In this document: positions 1 through 8,854 of the stretch, in pieces
How positions within the stretch are numbered: position 1 is the first letter of the stretch
Layout of the letters: each line of letters begins with the position of its first letter
Assembly (NCBI GenBank): GCA_022826515.1
Contig: JAJDUT010000060.1
Span: 1-64,000, forward strand
From: Candidatus Latescibacterota bacterium
GTDB taxonomy: Bacteria; Latescibacterota; UBA2968; UBA8231
DNA length: 64,000 nt
Reading direction: 5' to 3'
Notes under the pieces: generated by a model
What the model was told of the DNA's origin: nothing
Seen by the model: only the letters and a program-made list of their open reading frames with translations
The model's database searches: none
Program-made: the position numbers and the translations under genes

Positions 1-2178
1 CAAAAGATGCACCTGTCGCCCGGTTAGGTCGAAAATGGCCACTCGCACTATGCGCGGGTCCAGCACTTTGAGCAGATTGAATTCGAGGACGAGCCGATCG
101 CCAACGCCGTCGCCGTTGGGAGTCAGCACTTGGGTTGAGAGGGTTAGATTATCGAGCAGAATGGTGTTCGCGGGTAGGGCTACGGACACTGTCTCACTCG
201 TCACGGTCTCGCTGGCATTTCCCGCGTCAACCTGTTGCACTTGGCCCTCCAGACTGCTGTTGAAGAGCAACGCGTCAAAACGAGTCTGATTGAGGTAGAG
301 CGTACTCTCGAAATCGATCTCCAGAAGCCCCGAGCGTCGCACGGTGCGGTCGAGGACGAGCAGGATCCCGTCGTCCCGCTCCTCGATTTGGACGGAGGCT
401 TCTTCCCCGTTGATACGCAAGGTCTTGAAGTGCACCGCGGCCGACGAACTCAGCAGGATTTGGTCGAATCCCCGGTTGGCCGAAGTTGCGGTAGAACGGA
501 GGAAATAGGTGAAATTTTGCGGCGCGCCCGGCTCGACCTCGGCCGGGTAGATTTCCGCCAGCGTCTGTTGCACCAGCGGCGGGTGGAAGTGCAGGGTCAG
601 CGTTTCCAGTGCTGGGGCGCTGAACGGGTCTTCGCTCAAAAGCTGCACCTCGATTTGGGCGAACTGCCGAGGTCCTGGCGACAAAAACCCCTGGCCAGAA
701 ACCTCGTAGGCCGGACTCCAGTTGCTCCAGTCCGAACCTATTGTGCGCACCGTGTCGATCCGTCCGCGAAAAGACGGAATGAGTTTGTCGTATTTCCTTG
801 CGGAGACTTCTTTGCCGTTCTTGTCGTAAAAAGAGTAATCTTCGTCGAGCAGATTGCCGGTGCGGCTGCGAATTTCTAGGCGAGTAGCGGGCGGCACTTG
901 GGCTCGCCAATCGAGCGCCGAGATCGTCTTTTGCCCGCCCAAGTCGAAAATCGGTGAGAGCGCCGTCAAGGCGGCGGGGAACCCTTCGCCAAAGACTTGA
1001 AACTCCGCGGTCGTGCCCGAGAGCGCGCCAGAGGTCATGCCAAAGAGGAGCCGGATGTAGCGCAACTTAGTCGGGGGAAAGCGCTCCTCAAAATGGACGA
1101 TGTCGCGGCGGTTGCGCAGCGATTCGGGCAATTCCCCCAACGAGATCCAGCGCAGCGACCCGTCCGGGGCCAGCGATCCGTCCGACCCCGACATTTTGTA
1201 CCACAGGTAATTGATGGACCCAAAGCGAGTGCGAGCCCTCTCGCCGGTCGTCGGCAGTCCGGTGAAATCCCCTAACAACCGCACTCGGTCCACCCAAAAG
1301 AGCACGCCCAAGTCGAGGACGAAGAGCCCCACCGGCGTCACCCCGCGCCCCTCCTTGCGACCCCAGTACGAGGTGATATCTCCGTCAATTAGGTTGCGGC
1401 TGATCAAGGGGTTCTCATGGCGCTCATCCCGGCCCGAGCCGACTAGGCTATGCACGTCGATCTGACCGCCGCGTTCTCGCGCACCGAGGGACAGGTTGTC
1501 GCCCACGCTTTCTACCGACAACTCGCTGAGCTGGGCACCAAGCGTCTTCTTGTCGGCTTGGATGCGAATGTGCTTTAGAGGTTTGAGGCCAAAGTCGATC
1601 TCGATGACCCGGTCTTGGTTAAAGCTGTATAGGCGGCGCTTGTTGTAGCGCAGGGTGCCCTCAATGGCCACGCCGGCGTTGGTGAAGAAAGGCTCGCCGT
1701 CGGAAGTGAAAACCTTGAAGAATTCGAGCGGCTCGCCATCCTCGGCAAAGTGCAGGCGTATGGTGCGCGCCGAGACCACTCGTCCTAGATCGACCTCTAT
1801 CCACCAGTCCTCCAGCGGCGCTTCTGCGGCAGGTGCCCAGGCTGTCTCTGCGTCTCCGTCTATCAGCAGGGGAGCACGACCCAGCGCTGTACCAGCGTCG
1901 CGGATGCCGCCGCCAAAAGTCTCGGCGTTTTGCACCGCGTCGATATTCTGGCGCACGAACGCGGGCTTGAGCACGCCGTCTGCGACATCAACCGCGTCGC
2001 CGGGCAGCGTCCACTCGCTCCAGCCGCCTGGGCCGCCGAGGCGCAGTTCCTCGGCTCCGAGGGCTTGGGCGACGAGCAGGAGCGCGCCCAGTATCGACAA
2101 ATACGCTACTCGGCCTCGCCGGTAGGAGATTCTTCGACTCCGCTGCGCTTCGCTCAGAATGACAGAGCAATATATCAC
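1..2178 (-). CDS. Large secreted protein with F5/8C-like modules and FlgD-like C-terminus (partial, runs off left edge)
   Basis: An open minus-strand frame (codon 5' ends at multiples of 3) runs from about 2178 to the window edge without a stop. Translation shows a hydrophobic signal segment (SILGALLLVAQALGA), then segments typical of discoidin-like beta-sandwiches (e.g. LEDWWIEVDLGRVVSARTIR and LIDGDITSYWGRKEG), and at the left edge a gliding-type C-terminal start (LTPNGDGVGD, then a KVLDP...V.IFDLTGR stretch) where FlgD-like Ig domains begin. It is a clear paralogue of the gene at 35376-37682 in domain order and wording. The start is uncertain: GTG at 2178 or TTG at 2100. The 5' end overlaps a dispersed repeat, so the upstream codons may not be genuine. 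Probably exported to the cell surface; substrate unknown. Confidence 0.75.
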   Translation of the reverse strand, partial: MIYCSVILSEAQRSRRISYRRGRVAYLSILGALLLVAQALGAEELRLGGPGGWSEWTLPGDAVDVADGVLKPAFVRQNIDAVQNAETFGGGIRDAGTALGRAPLLIDGDAETAWAPAAEAPLEDWWIEVDLGRVVSARTIRLHFAEDGEPLEFFKVFTSDGEPFFTNAGVAIEGTLRYNKRRLYSFNQDRVIEIDFGLKPLKHIRIQADKKTLGAQLSELSVESVGDNLSLGARERGGQIDVHSLVGSGRDERHENPLISRNLIDGDITSYWGRKEGRGVTPVGLFVLDLGVLFWVDRVRLLGDFTGLPTTGERARTRFGSINYLWYKMSGSDGSLAPDGSLRWISLGELPESLRNRRDIVHFEERFPPTKLRYIRLLFGMTSGALSGTTAEFQVFGEGFPAALTALSPIFDLGGQKTISALDWRAQVPPATRLEIRSRTGNLLDEDYSFYDKNGKEVSARKYDKLIPSFRGRIDTVRTIGSDWSNWSPAYEVSGQGFLSPGPRQFAQIEVQLLSEDPFSAPALETLTLHFHPPLVQQTLAEIYPAEVEPGAPQNFTYFLRSTATSANRGFDQILLSSSAAVHFKTLRINGEEASVQIEERDDGILLVLDRTVRRSGLLEIDFESTLYLNQTRFDALLFNSSLEGQVQQVDAGNASETVTSETVSVALPANTILLDNLTLSTQVLTPNGDGVGDRLVLEFNLLKVLDPRIVRVAIFDLTGRQVHLL
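2128..2165. repeat. Dispersed GC-rich repeat arm (TTCGACTCCGC...GCTCAG.ATGACA type)
   Basis: This stretch carries the same core as the MITE-like elements at 16992-17140 and 18164-18319 (TTCGACTCCGC followed by CTTCGCTCAG and ATGACA), but only one arm is present. It lies at the 5' end of the secreted-protein gene. Confidence 0.6.
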
Positions 2179-2344
2179 AAAACGTAGCTTCACCGCCTAC
2201 CTGCTTAATGAATGACGTTACGCATTCCCTGCCTTCGCCGGAGCCGATTGTGAACCGGCCACTTCGACGACTCGACTGAGCTCGCCGAAGTCAAGCCCAG
2301 TGGCCTACTTCGACAGGTTCTGTGCCCGAAGTGGCTTTACGAAT

Positions 2345-3322
2345 TTAACTCGCGTACACGGCCTCGCGCAGCCCCTTGATATAGCCGATGGCGAACAAGC
2401 GCCCGATTGACGAATAGCCCGGCTGGTCGTTGCGGTCGCCCTCCATCGTCGGCACGTGGTCGGGACGCAGGACGCCCTCAAAGCCAATGTCGCGGTAGGC
2501 TTCCATGCAGGCGCGCATGTCGGTCGGGCCTTCGTCGTGGAAGGTCTCGACGAATTTTTCGGGTGTGCCGCGCACATCGCGGAAGTGGACGAAGTAGATG
2601 CGGTCGCCAAAGTGGCGGATGACTTCGGGCAAGTCGTCGGTCATCAGGGTGAAGTTGCCTTGGCACAGGCAGATGCCGTTGGCCGGGCTGGGCACTAGGT
2701 CGATGAGCCTCTGGTAGTTTTCGATGCTGCGCATGATTCGCCCCATGCCGCGCAGGGGCGACAGCGGCGGGTCGTCGGGGTGCATGGCGAGTTTGACGCC
2801 GGCTTCCTCGGCGACCGGCACGACCTTTTCGAGGAAGTACTTCAGGTTATCCCAAAGCTGCTCTTCGGTGACGACACCGGCGTCGGTCAGCGGCGCGTTT
2901 TGCATCAGCTCGTTGTCAAAGCCGGTGACCATGGCGCCGCCGCGTCCGGGTGCCGCCATTGAGGTGCGGGTCCAGTTGAGCACGGGCATCCACTCGGGGC
3001 ACCAGACCGGAATGCCGACCTTGCCCATGTTGCGAATCAGCTCGCAGGCGTATTCGATCTCCTCGTCGCGGTCTGAAAGGCCGAGCTTGGCCTTGTTGAG
3101 CGGCGGACGAGCCTCGATGACGTCGAGGGAGAAGCCGCCGTCGTTGAACGCGGTTTTCATCCGCACGAGGTTGGTGAAACTCCAGGGCCGTTGATCGGGG
3201 TGAATGTCGGCGGGATCACCGGGAGTATTAAAGCCGCCGACCACGTGGTCAACGCCGCATTGCTTGACCATCCGCCACAGCGGCGTGGGGTGATCGGGCA
3301 GGACTTCGGCAATTTTGATCAT
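2345..3322 (-). CDS. uxuA: D-mannonate dehydratase
   Basis: 325 aa TIM-barrel protein of the UxuA family, which dehydrates D-mannonate to 2-keto-3-deoxygluconate in hexuronate catabolism. The N-terminus MIKIAEVLPDHPTPLWRM matches the family style. Metal/active-site blocks are visible: HPDDPP in the middle, LCQGNFTLM, VHFRDVRGT, and RPDHVPTMEGD near the C-terminus. Length is close to the shorter UxuA forms. It stands alone on this strand; no uxaC or uxuB adjoins it, but a PfkB sugar kinase at 16130 and an amidohydrolase at 15135 also point to sugar-acid catabolism nearby. Cytoplasmic, Mn/Fe dependent by family knowledge. Confidence 0.93.
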   Translation of the reverse strand: MIKIAEVLPDHPTPLWRMVKQCGVDHVVGGFNTPGDPADIHPDQRPWSFTNLVRMKTAFNDGGFSLDVIEARPPLNKAKLGLSDRDEEIEYACELIRNMGKVGIPVWCPEWMPVLNWTRTSMAAPGRGGAMVTGFDNELMQNAPLTDAGVVTEEQLWDNLKYFLEKVVPVAEEAGVKLAMHPDDPPLSPLRGMGRIMRSIENYQRLIDLVPSPANGICLCQGNFTLMTDDLPEVIRHFGDRIYFVHFRDVRGTPEKFVETFHDEGPTDMRACMEAYRDIGFEGVLRPDHVPTMEGDRNDQPGYSSIGRLFAIGYIKGLREAVYAS

Positions 3323-3401
3323 ATTGTTCCTTTTCTTAGGTGAAGGTTGGGACGAGCGAAAAAGAAATATAGCGATCTGAAATTCTTCTTGTGAATCCTA
3401 G

Positions 3402-3450
3402 TCTGCGTCCATCTGCGTCCATCTGCGTCCATCTGCGTCCATCTGCGGAT
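3402..3450. repeat. Short tandem repeat, four TCTGCGTCCA units
   Basis: Four consecutive 10-bp TCTGCGTCCA units are followed by TCTGCGGATC. The sequence CTGCGTCCATCTGCGGAT recurs in inverted orientation at about 55786-55805 (ATCCGCAGATGGACGCAG), so this is a dispersed intergenic repeat that has expanded in tandem here. No CRISPR-like spacing. Confidence 0.85.
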
Positions 3451-3480
3451 CATCTTATGTTGGGCAAGGTGAGGTCAATA

Positions 3481-4002
3481 TTAGCGAATAAACGGGTACA
3501 CTAAGCCGGTCAGCGCGTCTTCGATGCGGATGCGGTGCGAGAGCAAGGTCTGTGCAGGCAGAGCATCAGCGGCAAAGTAGCCGATGTTTGTACTCTCTGA
3601 GGAGATCCGCAATGCACCGGCGACGGGTTCGCAGATAAAGACGTGGGTGACGTAGTGGACGATGGTGCCGTCGGGATAGCGCATGAATGGATAGCTCTCC
3701 GGCTCGGAGTAAATCCCGATCAGCCGTTCGACGCGCACCTCCAAGCCCGTTTCCTCAAACACTTCGCGCACCACGGTCTGCTCGACGGATTCGCCGAGTT
3801 CGACATTGCCGCCGGGCATGCCCCAAAAGCCGTTGTCCGTGCGCTGTTGCAGCAGGATTTTGCCGGTCTTGTCGCGGATAAAGCCATTGGCCGCCACGCC
3901 GAGCCGGTCGGGCATTTTCGCAAGCGGTGCGCCCGTGCTGTCGCACCATTGGGTATAGTCGAATTCCTCTGCGTTCATGGCTATTCTGCTTTGGGAAGAC
4001 AT
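3481..4002 (-). CDS. NUDIX hydrolase
   Basis: 173 aa protein with an intact Nudix box at about residues 65-87 (G-x5-GESVEQ..VREVFEETGL), giving the conserved RE and EExG metal-binding residues. It probably hydrolyses a nucleoside diphosphate linked to another moiety; substrate not deducible. The N-terminal 35 residues (EEFDYTQWCDSTG) precede the fold. An alternative start is Met9 (MNAEEFDY). It reads toward uxuA but is separated by 158 bp containing the tandem repeat, so it is probably its own unit. Confidence 0.85.
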   Translation of the reverse strand: MSSQSRIAMNAEEFDYTQWCDSTGAPLAKMPDRLGVAANGFIRDKTGKILLQQRTDNGFWGMPGGNVELGESVEQTVVREVFEETGLEVRVERLIGIYSEPESYPFMRYPDGTIVHYVTHVFICEPVAGALRISSESTNIGYFAADALPAQTLLSHRIRIEDALTGLVYPFIR

Positions 4003-4618
4003 TCAGATTAGCCAAACGGGCCATAGGGCGCAATCGCCGCTTCGGGAATAAGGCGTATATATGGCTTGCGGCAGGGTGCGCGAAATTTTCTCTTGACAAT
4101 CCGTTTAGCGCTTCCTTTTCTCAGCCACTAGGCTACTATCTCTCAAGCTCCATCAAGAGCTGGATAATCGCTGTGCTGACGCTCGGCGAGCTATTCGGTG
4201 CCGAGTTGGTAGTAGTCTGTACAGTTCTGTTGCCTCAGCACTGTATGCCTTGGGAGCCGCAGCGGCCGCCAGTGTGCCAAGATGTAGAGTTGCTCGAAGG
4301 CTTCAACTGTGGGATCTTTCCTCATATAAAAGGAACCCTAAATGGCGCGTGTTTGGGGCTTTGTTTGCATCACACGGAGTTAGGATATGCTATTTCTAAT
4401 TGCTGAATCCCAAGTGCTATCGCAAAATGATCGCTCCTCGGCTTTTAGTTTCGACTGTCTCTGGGGAGAGTCTACGGGACGGGCTTCCGTTATCTGGATT
4501 ATATTAAATTTTCAGTGCAGCCTAGTCAGTTATGGTTCTCGTTTACCTTACAGAGTCATTAGAAAAGCTAGGTTTGTTGAACCGGCAGGACCGCAAGTGG
4601 GAGGATGAAACTAACGTT
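4003..4618. other. Long non-coding or unassigned stretch at the start of an AT-rich region
   Basis: About 600 bp between the NUDIX gene and the first lipoprotein. Open frames exist on the plus strand but lack a convincing ribosome site or recognisable product. Base composition falls from GC-rich to AT-rich across it, marking a boundary of the accessory region. Upstream signals for the 4619 gene probably lie here; I see no convincing promoter. Confidence 0.5.
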
Positions 4619-5353
4619 GTGCAACGTGGTTTTCTTCTGTTGTTCTCTGCTCTATTAGTTAGCTGGCTATTGATTAGCTGTGGTGAGATTGGAGGAAAGG
4701 TTATCGTTATGTGGGACAGCTTACGCCAAGTATTTAGTAGTACCCAAGATGAACTATCGAATTATCGCTTATATATAGATACTACCTATCGCGATGGTAA
4801 ACTAATCGGTCGTCCATTCCCGATCATAGATATTGAGACAGGTCGTGGCAATACCATCCAAGTCGATTTTTCTAAAAAAAAGGGAGGACTAGTTATGCTC
4901 TCTGATATTACATCTTGCCAACCATGTGCGGAAATGCTCTTGAATACTCTAAACTATATATATAAAAACATAGAAGATCCCATGGAATTTCCTATATACG
5001 GAATTGCTATAAATACTTCACAGAATACGATAGCTGAATACAAACGGTCCTTCAAGATCGAATATACGTTAGGGGTGCTAATACAAGAAGGTGTGCTATC
5101 GCCGCAGCTTACCGAGAACACCCCTATAATCTTCTTGGTAGGCCCCAATAACACGATACTACACTGCCATAACCCAACTTTTGGAAAGGAACAATTCTCG
5201 GCCCTCTTCTTCTATGATTTGGTATTTAATCGTCTCTCTTTTCTGGATGTAAATACAAAGGATTTTGAGAGGTCCGCGCTGATAAAACTAGATGATAAAC
5301 CTGTACTAGAAATAATCAAGGGAAACTACGACCGATCCAGTCTTTCATGGTGA
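4619..5353 (+). CDS. Thioredoxin-fold (TlpA/AhpC-like) lipoprotein
   Basis: From the GTG at 4619 (GGGAGG at 4599-4604) this gives 244 aa with a classic lipoprotein signal: MQRGFLLLFSALLVSWLLIS followed by the lipid Cys at residue 21. An upstream ATG at 4532 would add 29 residues and bury the signal, so GTG is preferred. Residues 100-103 are CQPC in the context LSDITSCQPCAEML, a thioredoxin-type CxxC after a beta strand, implying redox or thiol chemistry at the outer face of a membrane. Just after the lipid Cys is a segment nearly the same as in the next gene (GEIGGKVIVMWDSLRQVF). AT-rich codon use. The partner protein is unknown; linkage to an exporter suggests a role in peptide export or sensing. 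Confidence 0.7.
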   Translation: MQRGFLLLFSALLVSWLLISCGEIGGKVIVMWDSLRQVFSSTQDELSNYRLYIDTTYRDGKLIGRPFPIIDIETGRGNTIQVDFSKKKGGLVMLSDITSCQPCAEMLLNTLNYIYKNIEDPMEFPIYGIAINTSQNTIAEYKRSFKIEYTLGVLIQEGVLSPQLTENTPIIFLVGPNNTILHCHNPTFGKEQFSALFFYDLVFNRLSFLDVNTKDFERSALIKLDDKPVLEIIKGNYDRSSLSW

Positions 5354-5398
5354 ATATGGTATGTAAAAAGCATATAGAAAATTTGAATCAGAAGTATA

Positions 5399-6556
5399 AT
5401 GAACCGAACCATTCATCATAGTCTTATACAATTATCTTTATTGATACTGATTAGCTGTATATTAATGGCATGTAACGAATTCGGAGGAAACTTAGCTCTT
5501 ATGTGGGATCGAATCAGACAGATATTACGAATAGCTCATAGCCAAGTTGACTTGTTGGATGAGCACTCTATTCCGGAGATACCAGTGGAGTACCGGGGAA
5601 GAATAAGTCTTGAGTTAAAGGGGACGATCGAGCTGGCCTTTGAAGAGAATACTCCAGGTGTCGGTAGCGTAGATCGACTGATTTTCACATCCGATCAGTC
5701 ATTTATTTTATCTGATGTAATTTCTGGAGAGGTACATGAGTTTGGCTTGGAGGATGGTCATTATATTCGATCGTTTGGACGCCGGGGTAGAGGCCCCGGT
5801 GAATATGGAAAAGTGAGCGATATATGGATATGTCCGAATGGCTATGTGTATGCTCATGATCACATTTTTGCCCAAGTTTTCCGCTATAATCGACAAGGCG
5901 TTTATATTGGCAAACTTAATACAAGGAGAGCTATATCCATACTGGCGGATCAAGATTGCAATATGCTTATCGCATCGAGTCGTTTACCTGATCATATAGT
6001 AGAATTTAAAAAGGTCAATCCAGAGAACGGACAGGTACAATACAATGTGGGCCTTTCCACCAAAAAAAACGACATTAATGTCTATGCTATAGGACGACTT
6101 GTTTATCATAGAACATTGAATCACTTATATCATTTTGACTCGACTGGCTATAGTATAAAAGAAATTGATGTATCCACCGGTAAGGTGCTTAGTCGCTTTG
6201 GTTGGAGGGTATCCGAATTTGTTCCACTCGACCAGAAATACAACATTGATGATATAGAGCAGGTTTCTAAAGTTCTATCGTCTTGTTCGAGACTGAATAA
6301 AGCATCTTTACTGAATGAACGATACCTCATAGTCTGTTATGCGATTCCATCTGGACTTTTTGGGGCTGTTTACGACATCATAGCATCTGATGTGATCCCA
6401 GTGTATTCCTTTGATGAAAAAGCCGTAAAATTTATCTTGGAGGCCACCGAACTTGCAACTCATAAAAATTACCTATACCTATACAAAACACCTACTATGG
6501 AAAAGGCTAATGTCTCAAATGGCCAGTTAGACTACTATACTTTGTCTTTACCTTGA
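5399..6556 (+). CDS. 6-bladed beta-propeller lipoprotein
   Basis: 385 aa. Signal peptide with lipobox LMAC (lipid Cys25). The motif GRRGRGPGEYG at residues 127-137, followed by a DIWICPNGYVY blade, is the hallmark of the 6-bladed beta-propeller lipoproteins (NHL-like, BF3164/DUF4934 class) common in Bacteroidota. After the lipid Cys comes NEFGGNLALMWDRIRQIL, which matches the segment in the preceding lipoprotein. It lies 45 bp downstream of the thioredoxin-like gene, so the two are probably cotranscribed. In Bacteroidota such propellers often neighbour TlpA-like proteins and peptide exporters (established association); ligand unknown. Confidence 0.72.
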   Translation: MNRTIHHSLIQLSLLILISCILMACNEFGGNLALMWDRIRQILRIAHSQVDLLDEHSIPEIPVEYRGRISLELKGTIELAFEENTPGVGSVDRLIFTSDQSFILSDVISGEVHEFGLEDGHYIRSFGRRGRGPGEYGKVSDIWICPNGYVYAHDHIFAQVFRYNRQGVYIGKLNTRRAISILADQDCNMLIASSRLPDHIVEFKKVNPENGQVQYNVGLSTKKNDINVYAIGRLVYHRTLNHLYHFDSTGYSIKEIDVSTGKVLSRFGWRVSEFVPLDQKYNIDDIEQVSKVLSSCSRLNKASLLNERYLIVCYAIPSGLFGAVYDIIASDVIPVYSFDEKAVKFILEATELATHKNYLYLYKTPTMEKANVSNGQLDYYTLSLP

Positions 6557-6567
6557 ATATAGAATAT

Positions 6568-6880
6568 GTCAGATCAAGATCTCAGTCGTTCACACTCACT
6601 GAAAGGGGGCTGTCATGAGGCAGCTTACTAAAAGAGTCTCTCATAGGCTCAACAGAGAGAAATGTCATCTGATCTTGGCTTATGCCAATGAAAATGATGG
6701 CTACTGGAAAACGGTAAGCGAGAAATGGAATCATGCAGGTTGGTGGGACATAACTGAGTCATGCCGCCTATATGGTTCTGCTTGCAAGGTAGGGACTGCA
6801 GATCGTCAGAGAACTAGACGTACACCGCGGTAAGTAGTCGCGAGTAAGTAGCATAAACCAGACTGAGATCTTGATCTGAC
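6568..6880. repeat. Perfect 20-bp inverted repeat bounding a 273-bp segment
   Basis: GTCAGATCAAGATCTCAGTC at 6568-6587 is the exact reverse complement of GACTGAGATCTTGATCTGAC at 6861-6880. The segment between holds one small ORF. No matching direct duplication is visible immediately outside the arms. It could be a small mobile element, a recombinase-invertible segment or a transposon remnant. Confidence 0.85.
6615..6833 (+). CDS. Small ORF inside the 20-bp inverted repeats (72 aa, unknown)
   Basis: 72 codons from ATG 6615, with a strong purine-rich site (AAAGGGGG) 7 nt upstream. The product is basic at both ends, contains Cys17, Cys50 and Cys57 and an aromatic stretch (GYWKTVSEKWNHAGWWDI). 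I do not recognise a family. Its location between two secreted lipoproteins and an ABC exporter makes a precursor or exported peptide conceivable, but a passenger ORF of a small element is equally likely. Confidence 0.35.
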   Translation: MRQLTKRVSHRLNREKCHLILAYANENDGYWKTVSEKWNHAGWWDITESCRLYGSACKVGTADRQRTRRTPR

Positions 6881-7114
6881 AGTTGTTCACGTGAAGAATA
6901 TGCCAGTGTTCCCAATAAGCTTTCTTAGAGTCCGTCTGAAAACCAGGGTTTCGGTTCCAGGTGTTTGGAGCCAAGTGAGAGGCCGAAACTTCGCAGTGAG
7001 TCTTGCGCGGTTGAGTATCCTTGCTATCGACTTTCTATGGTACTGCTTATCGGACAGGATTTATACCAACATAAGCCGATGCCGGTCTGGCTGATTGGTG
7101 GCGTGTAATTAGCA
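6881..7114. other. Intergenic stretch upstream of the ABC exporter
   Basis: 234 bp between the inverted-repeat segment and the exporter gene. A GTG-initiated 67-codon frame (6891-7094) is open but has no recognisable product and no good ribosome site, so I do not call it. The stretch probably contains the exporter's own leader. Confidence 0.35.
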
Positions 7115-8854
7115 ATGAGTGTCTACATAACAGCTAGAGCCGCAGTAAGTTGTTTTGCCAAATTCTTAACCCCTTACTGGTTTAAGGGAATTATCGTACT
7201 GATCTTTTTGTTACTTGTAACGATTAGTTCTCTGGCTCCTCCATACATTATAAAGATCATCATTGATGATGTGTTACTATCCAAGCACCTCGATTTGCTT
7301 ATTACAGCTATTACTATACTATTGAGTATCATTCTGACTAATCTAATTCTATCTTTTGTGCCCGATTATCTATATGCAAGGATAAGCAATCTTGTAGTAC
7401 GGGATATACGGATCGAGTTATTTCAGCATCTTATACAACTACCTTTAGATTTCCACAATAGACAAAATACCGGCGACCTTATCTTTCGTTTGGACAACGA
7501 TGTAGAGCGAATCGAGTCTTTTCTTACGTCAAGTACGCTGCGTTTCCTACATGATACCTTGACCCTGATTGGTCTTATAGGGGTACTATGCTGGCTGAAT
7601 TTCAACTTATTTCTTTTATCGATCATTGTCATCCCCTTTTTTGTGGCGAACTTGATCTACTTTCAGCCTAAAATTAAAAGGGTCATCGAATCCATTCAGC
7701 AAAAATGGTCCTATATTTTTAGCTATGCTATTGAACGGTTTAATAATGTTCCGCTAATCCAACTATCTAACAGCAATAGTCATGAAACTCGTCACTTCCT
7801 CTCGACCCTCAATGACTTGATCACATCCATTATGCGCAATGTCGTGTACTCACTTTCCATGGGCACCATCTCTTCGGGCTTGATAGCCGTAACACCAGTG
7901 TTCATCATGGGCTGGGGCGGCTATCAGGTAATACAGGGTGCAATGACTGTTGGAACACTCATCGCCTTTCTCCAGTACACTTCGCGCCTGTTTAATCCAG
8001 TCGGCGGACTACACGATTTGTACATGGATTTAGTGCGGGGCTTGGTCTCCATGCGCCGGGTGTTAGAATTCATGCAGTTGCCCACTCAAGAGGCGACGCA
8101 CAATGGACACAAGCCCTTCGGCTATCAGCACACCATCGAACTACAAGATGTCCACTTCCACTTCGCTGACAAACCTGTTTTGCGAGGTGTGAACCTGAAG
8201 CTAATTAAGGGCAAGAGCTACGCCTTAGTTGGTATGAGTGGCAGTGGCAAGACGACCCTCGCCAATATGTTGTGTGGGTTCTACCAGCCCTACCGAGGTC
8301 GTATTCTCATAGATGACACACCGATTGAGGATATAAACCTGTATGACCTGAGGGAGCATATCGGACTCGTCAGTCAGCATGTTTATTTATTTAACGACAC
8401 GATAGAAAACAACATCCGCTACGGTAACTTCGAGTGTGAGGCGACCAAAGTCGAACAAGTGATTGATCAGGTGGGACTAAATGGCTTGGACATGCAGGCG
8501 GAAATCGGCGAGCAGGGTATCCAACTTTCCGGCGGCCAGCTTCAGCGTATCGTCTTAGCTCGTACTCTGTTGCAGCCAGTAGATTTGTTAATTTTGGACG
8601 AAGCTACCGCAGCACTAGACGCCGAAAGTGAAGAGGCTATTTTTCAGCGGATCCGTCATCTATACAGTAACCAAACGGTTCTTTTAGTCAGCCATCGGCT
8701 CAGTGCGGTACAAGGCGTAGATGAGATAATCTACTTAGCTAACGGTCAAGTGGTTGAGCAAGGGCCGCCGGAGGTACTGCGCCAAAAGCAGGGCTACTAC
8801 CAGCGGTTTGTGCTGCATCAGCAAAAGGCTGCACAGGAGCAGGTCAGGTTATGA
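7115..8854 (+). CDS. ABC exporter, fused membrane and ATPase domains
   Basis: 579 aa type IV (MsbA/LmrA-like) exporter. Hydrophobic helices fill residues 20-300. The ATPase domain follows: Walker A GMSGSGKTT from about 373, signature LSGGQLQR from about 471, Walker B LLILDEATAAL near 491-501, then VSHRLS. No N-terminal C39 peptidase domain, so any leader removal must come from another enzyme. The 5' two thirds are AT-rich (21 of 60 G+C at 7261-7320) while the 3' end approaches the GC-rich level, suggesting mosaic origin. The stop overlaps the next start (ATGA), so it is coupled to the rhodanese gene. Cargo unknown; context suggests a peptide or lipid-linked product. Confidence 0.88.
   Translation: MSVYITARAAVSCFAKFLTPYWFKGIIVLIFLLLVTISSLAPPYIIKIIIDDVLLSKHLDLLITAITILLSIILTNLILSFVPDYLYARISNLVVRDIRIELFQHLIQLPLDFHNRQNTGDLIFRLDNDVERIESFLTSSTLRFLHDTLTLIGLIGVLCWLNFNLFLLSIIVIPFFVANLIYFQPKIKRVIESIQQKWSYIFSYAIERFNNVPLIQLSNSNSHETRHFLSTLNDLITSIMRNVVYSLSMGTISSGLIAVTPVFIMGWGGYQVIQGAMTVGTLIAFLQYTSRLFNPVGGLHDLYMDLVRGLVSMRRVLEFMQLPTQEATHNGHKPFGYQHTIELQDVHFHFADKPVLRGVNLKLIKGKSYALVGMSGSGKTTLANMLCGFYQPYRGRILIDDTPIEDINLYDLREHIGLVSQHVYLFNDTIENNIRYGNFECEATKVEQVIDQVGLNGLDMQAEIGEQGIQLSGGQLQRIVLARTLLQPVDLLILDEATAALDAESEEAIFQRIRHLYSNQTVLLVSHRLSAVQGVDEIIYLANGQVVEQGPPEVLRQKQGYYQRFVLHQQKAAQEQVRL

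Noticed and set aside
3402..3450. Tandem 10-bp repeats as a CRISPR array
   Set aside because: Units are contiguous with no spacers and no cas genes.
4093..4139. TTGACA with TACTAT as a promoter for the lipoprotein genes
   Set aside because: Spacing is about 35 bp, far from the 16-18 bp needed.
4387..4608. 73-codon plus-strand frame before the first lipoprotein
   Set aside because: No ribosome site, no signal or domain; probably chance in an AT-rich leader.
4619..6556. GG motifs in the lipoproteins as double-glycine bacteriocin leaders
   Set aside because: They follow a lipobox Cys and are attached to large folded domains; the exporter has no C39 domain.
6568..6880. Calling the 20-bp inverted repeat pair an insertion sequence
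   Set aside because: No transposase and no target duplication at the arm ends; left as a repeat of unknown nature.
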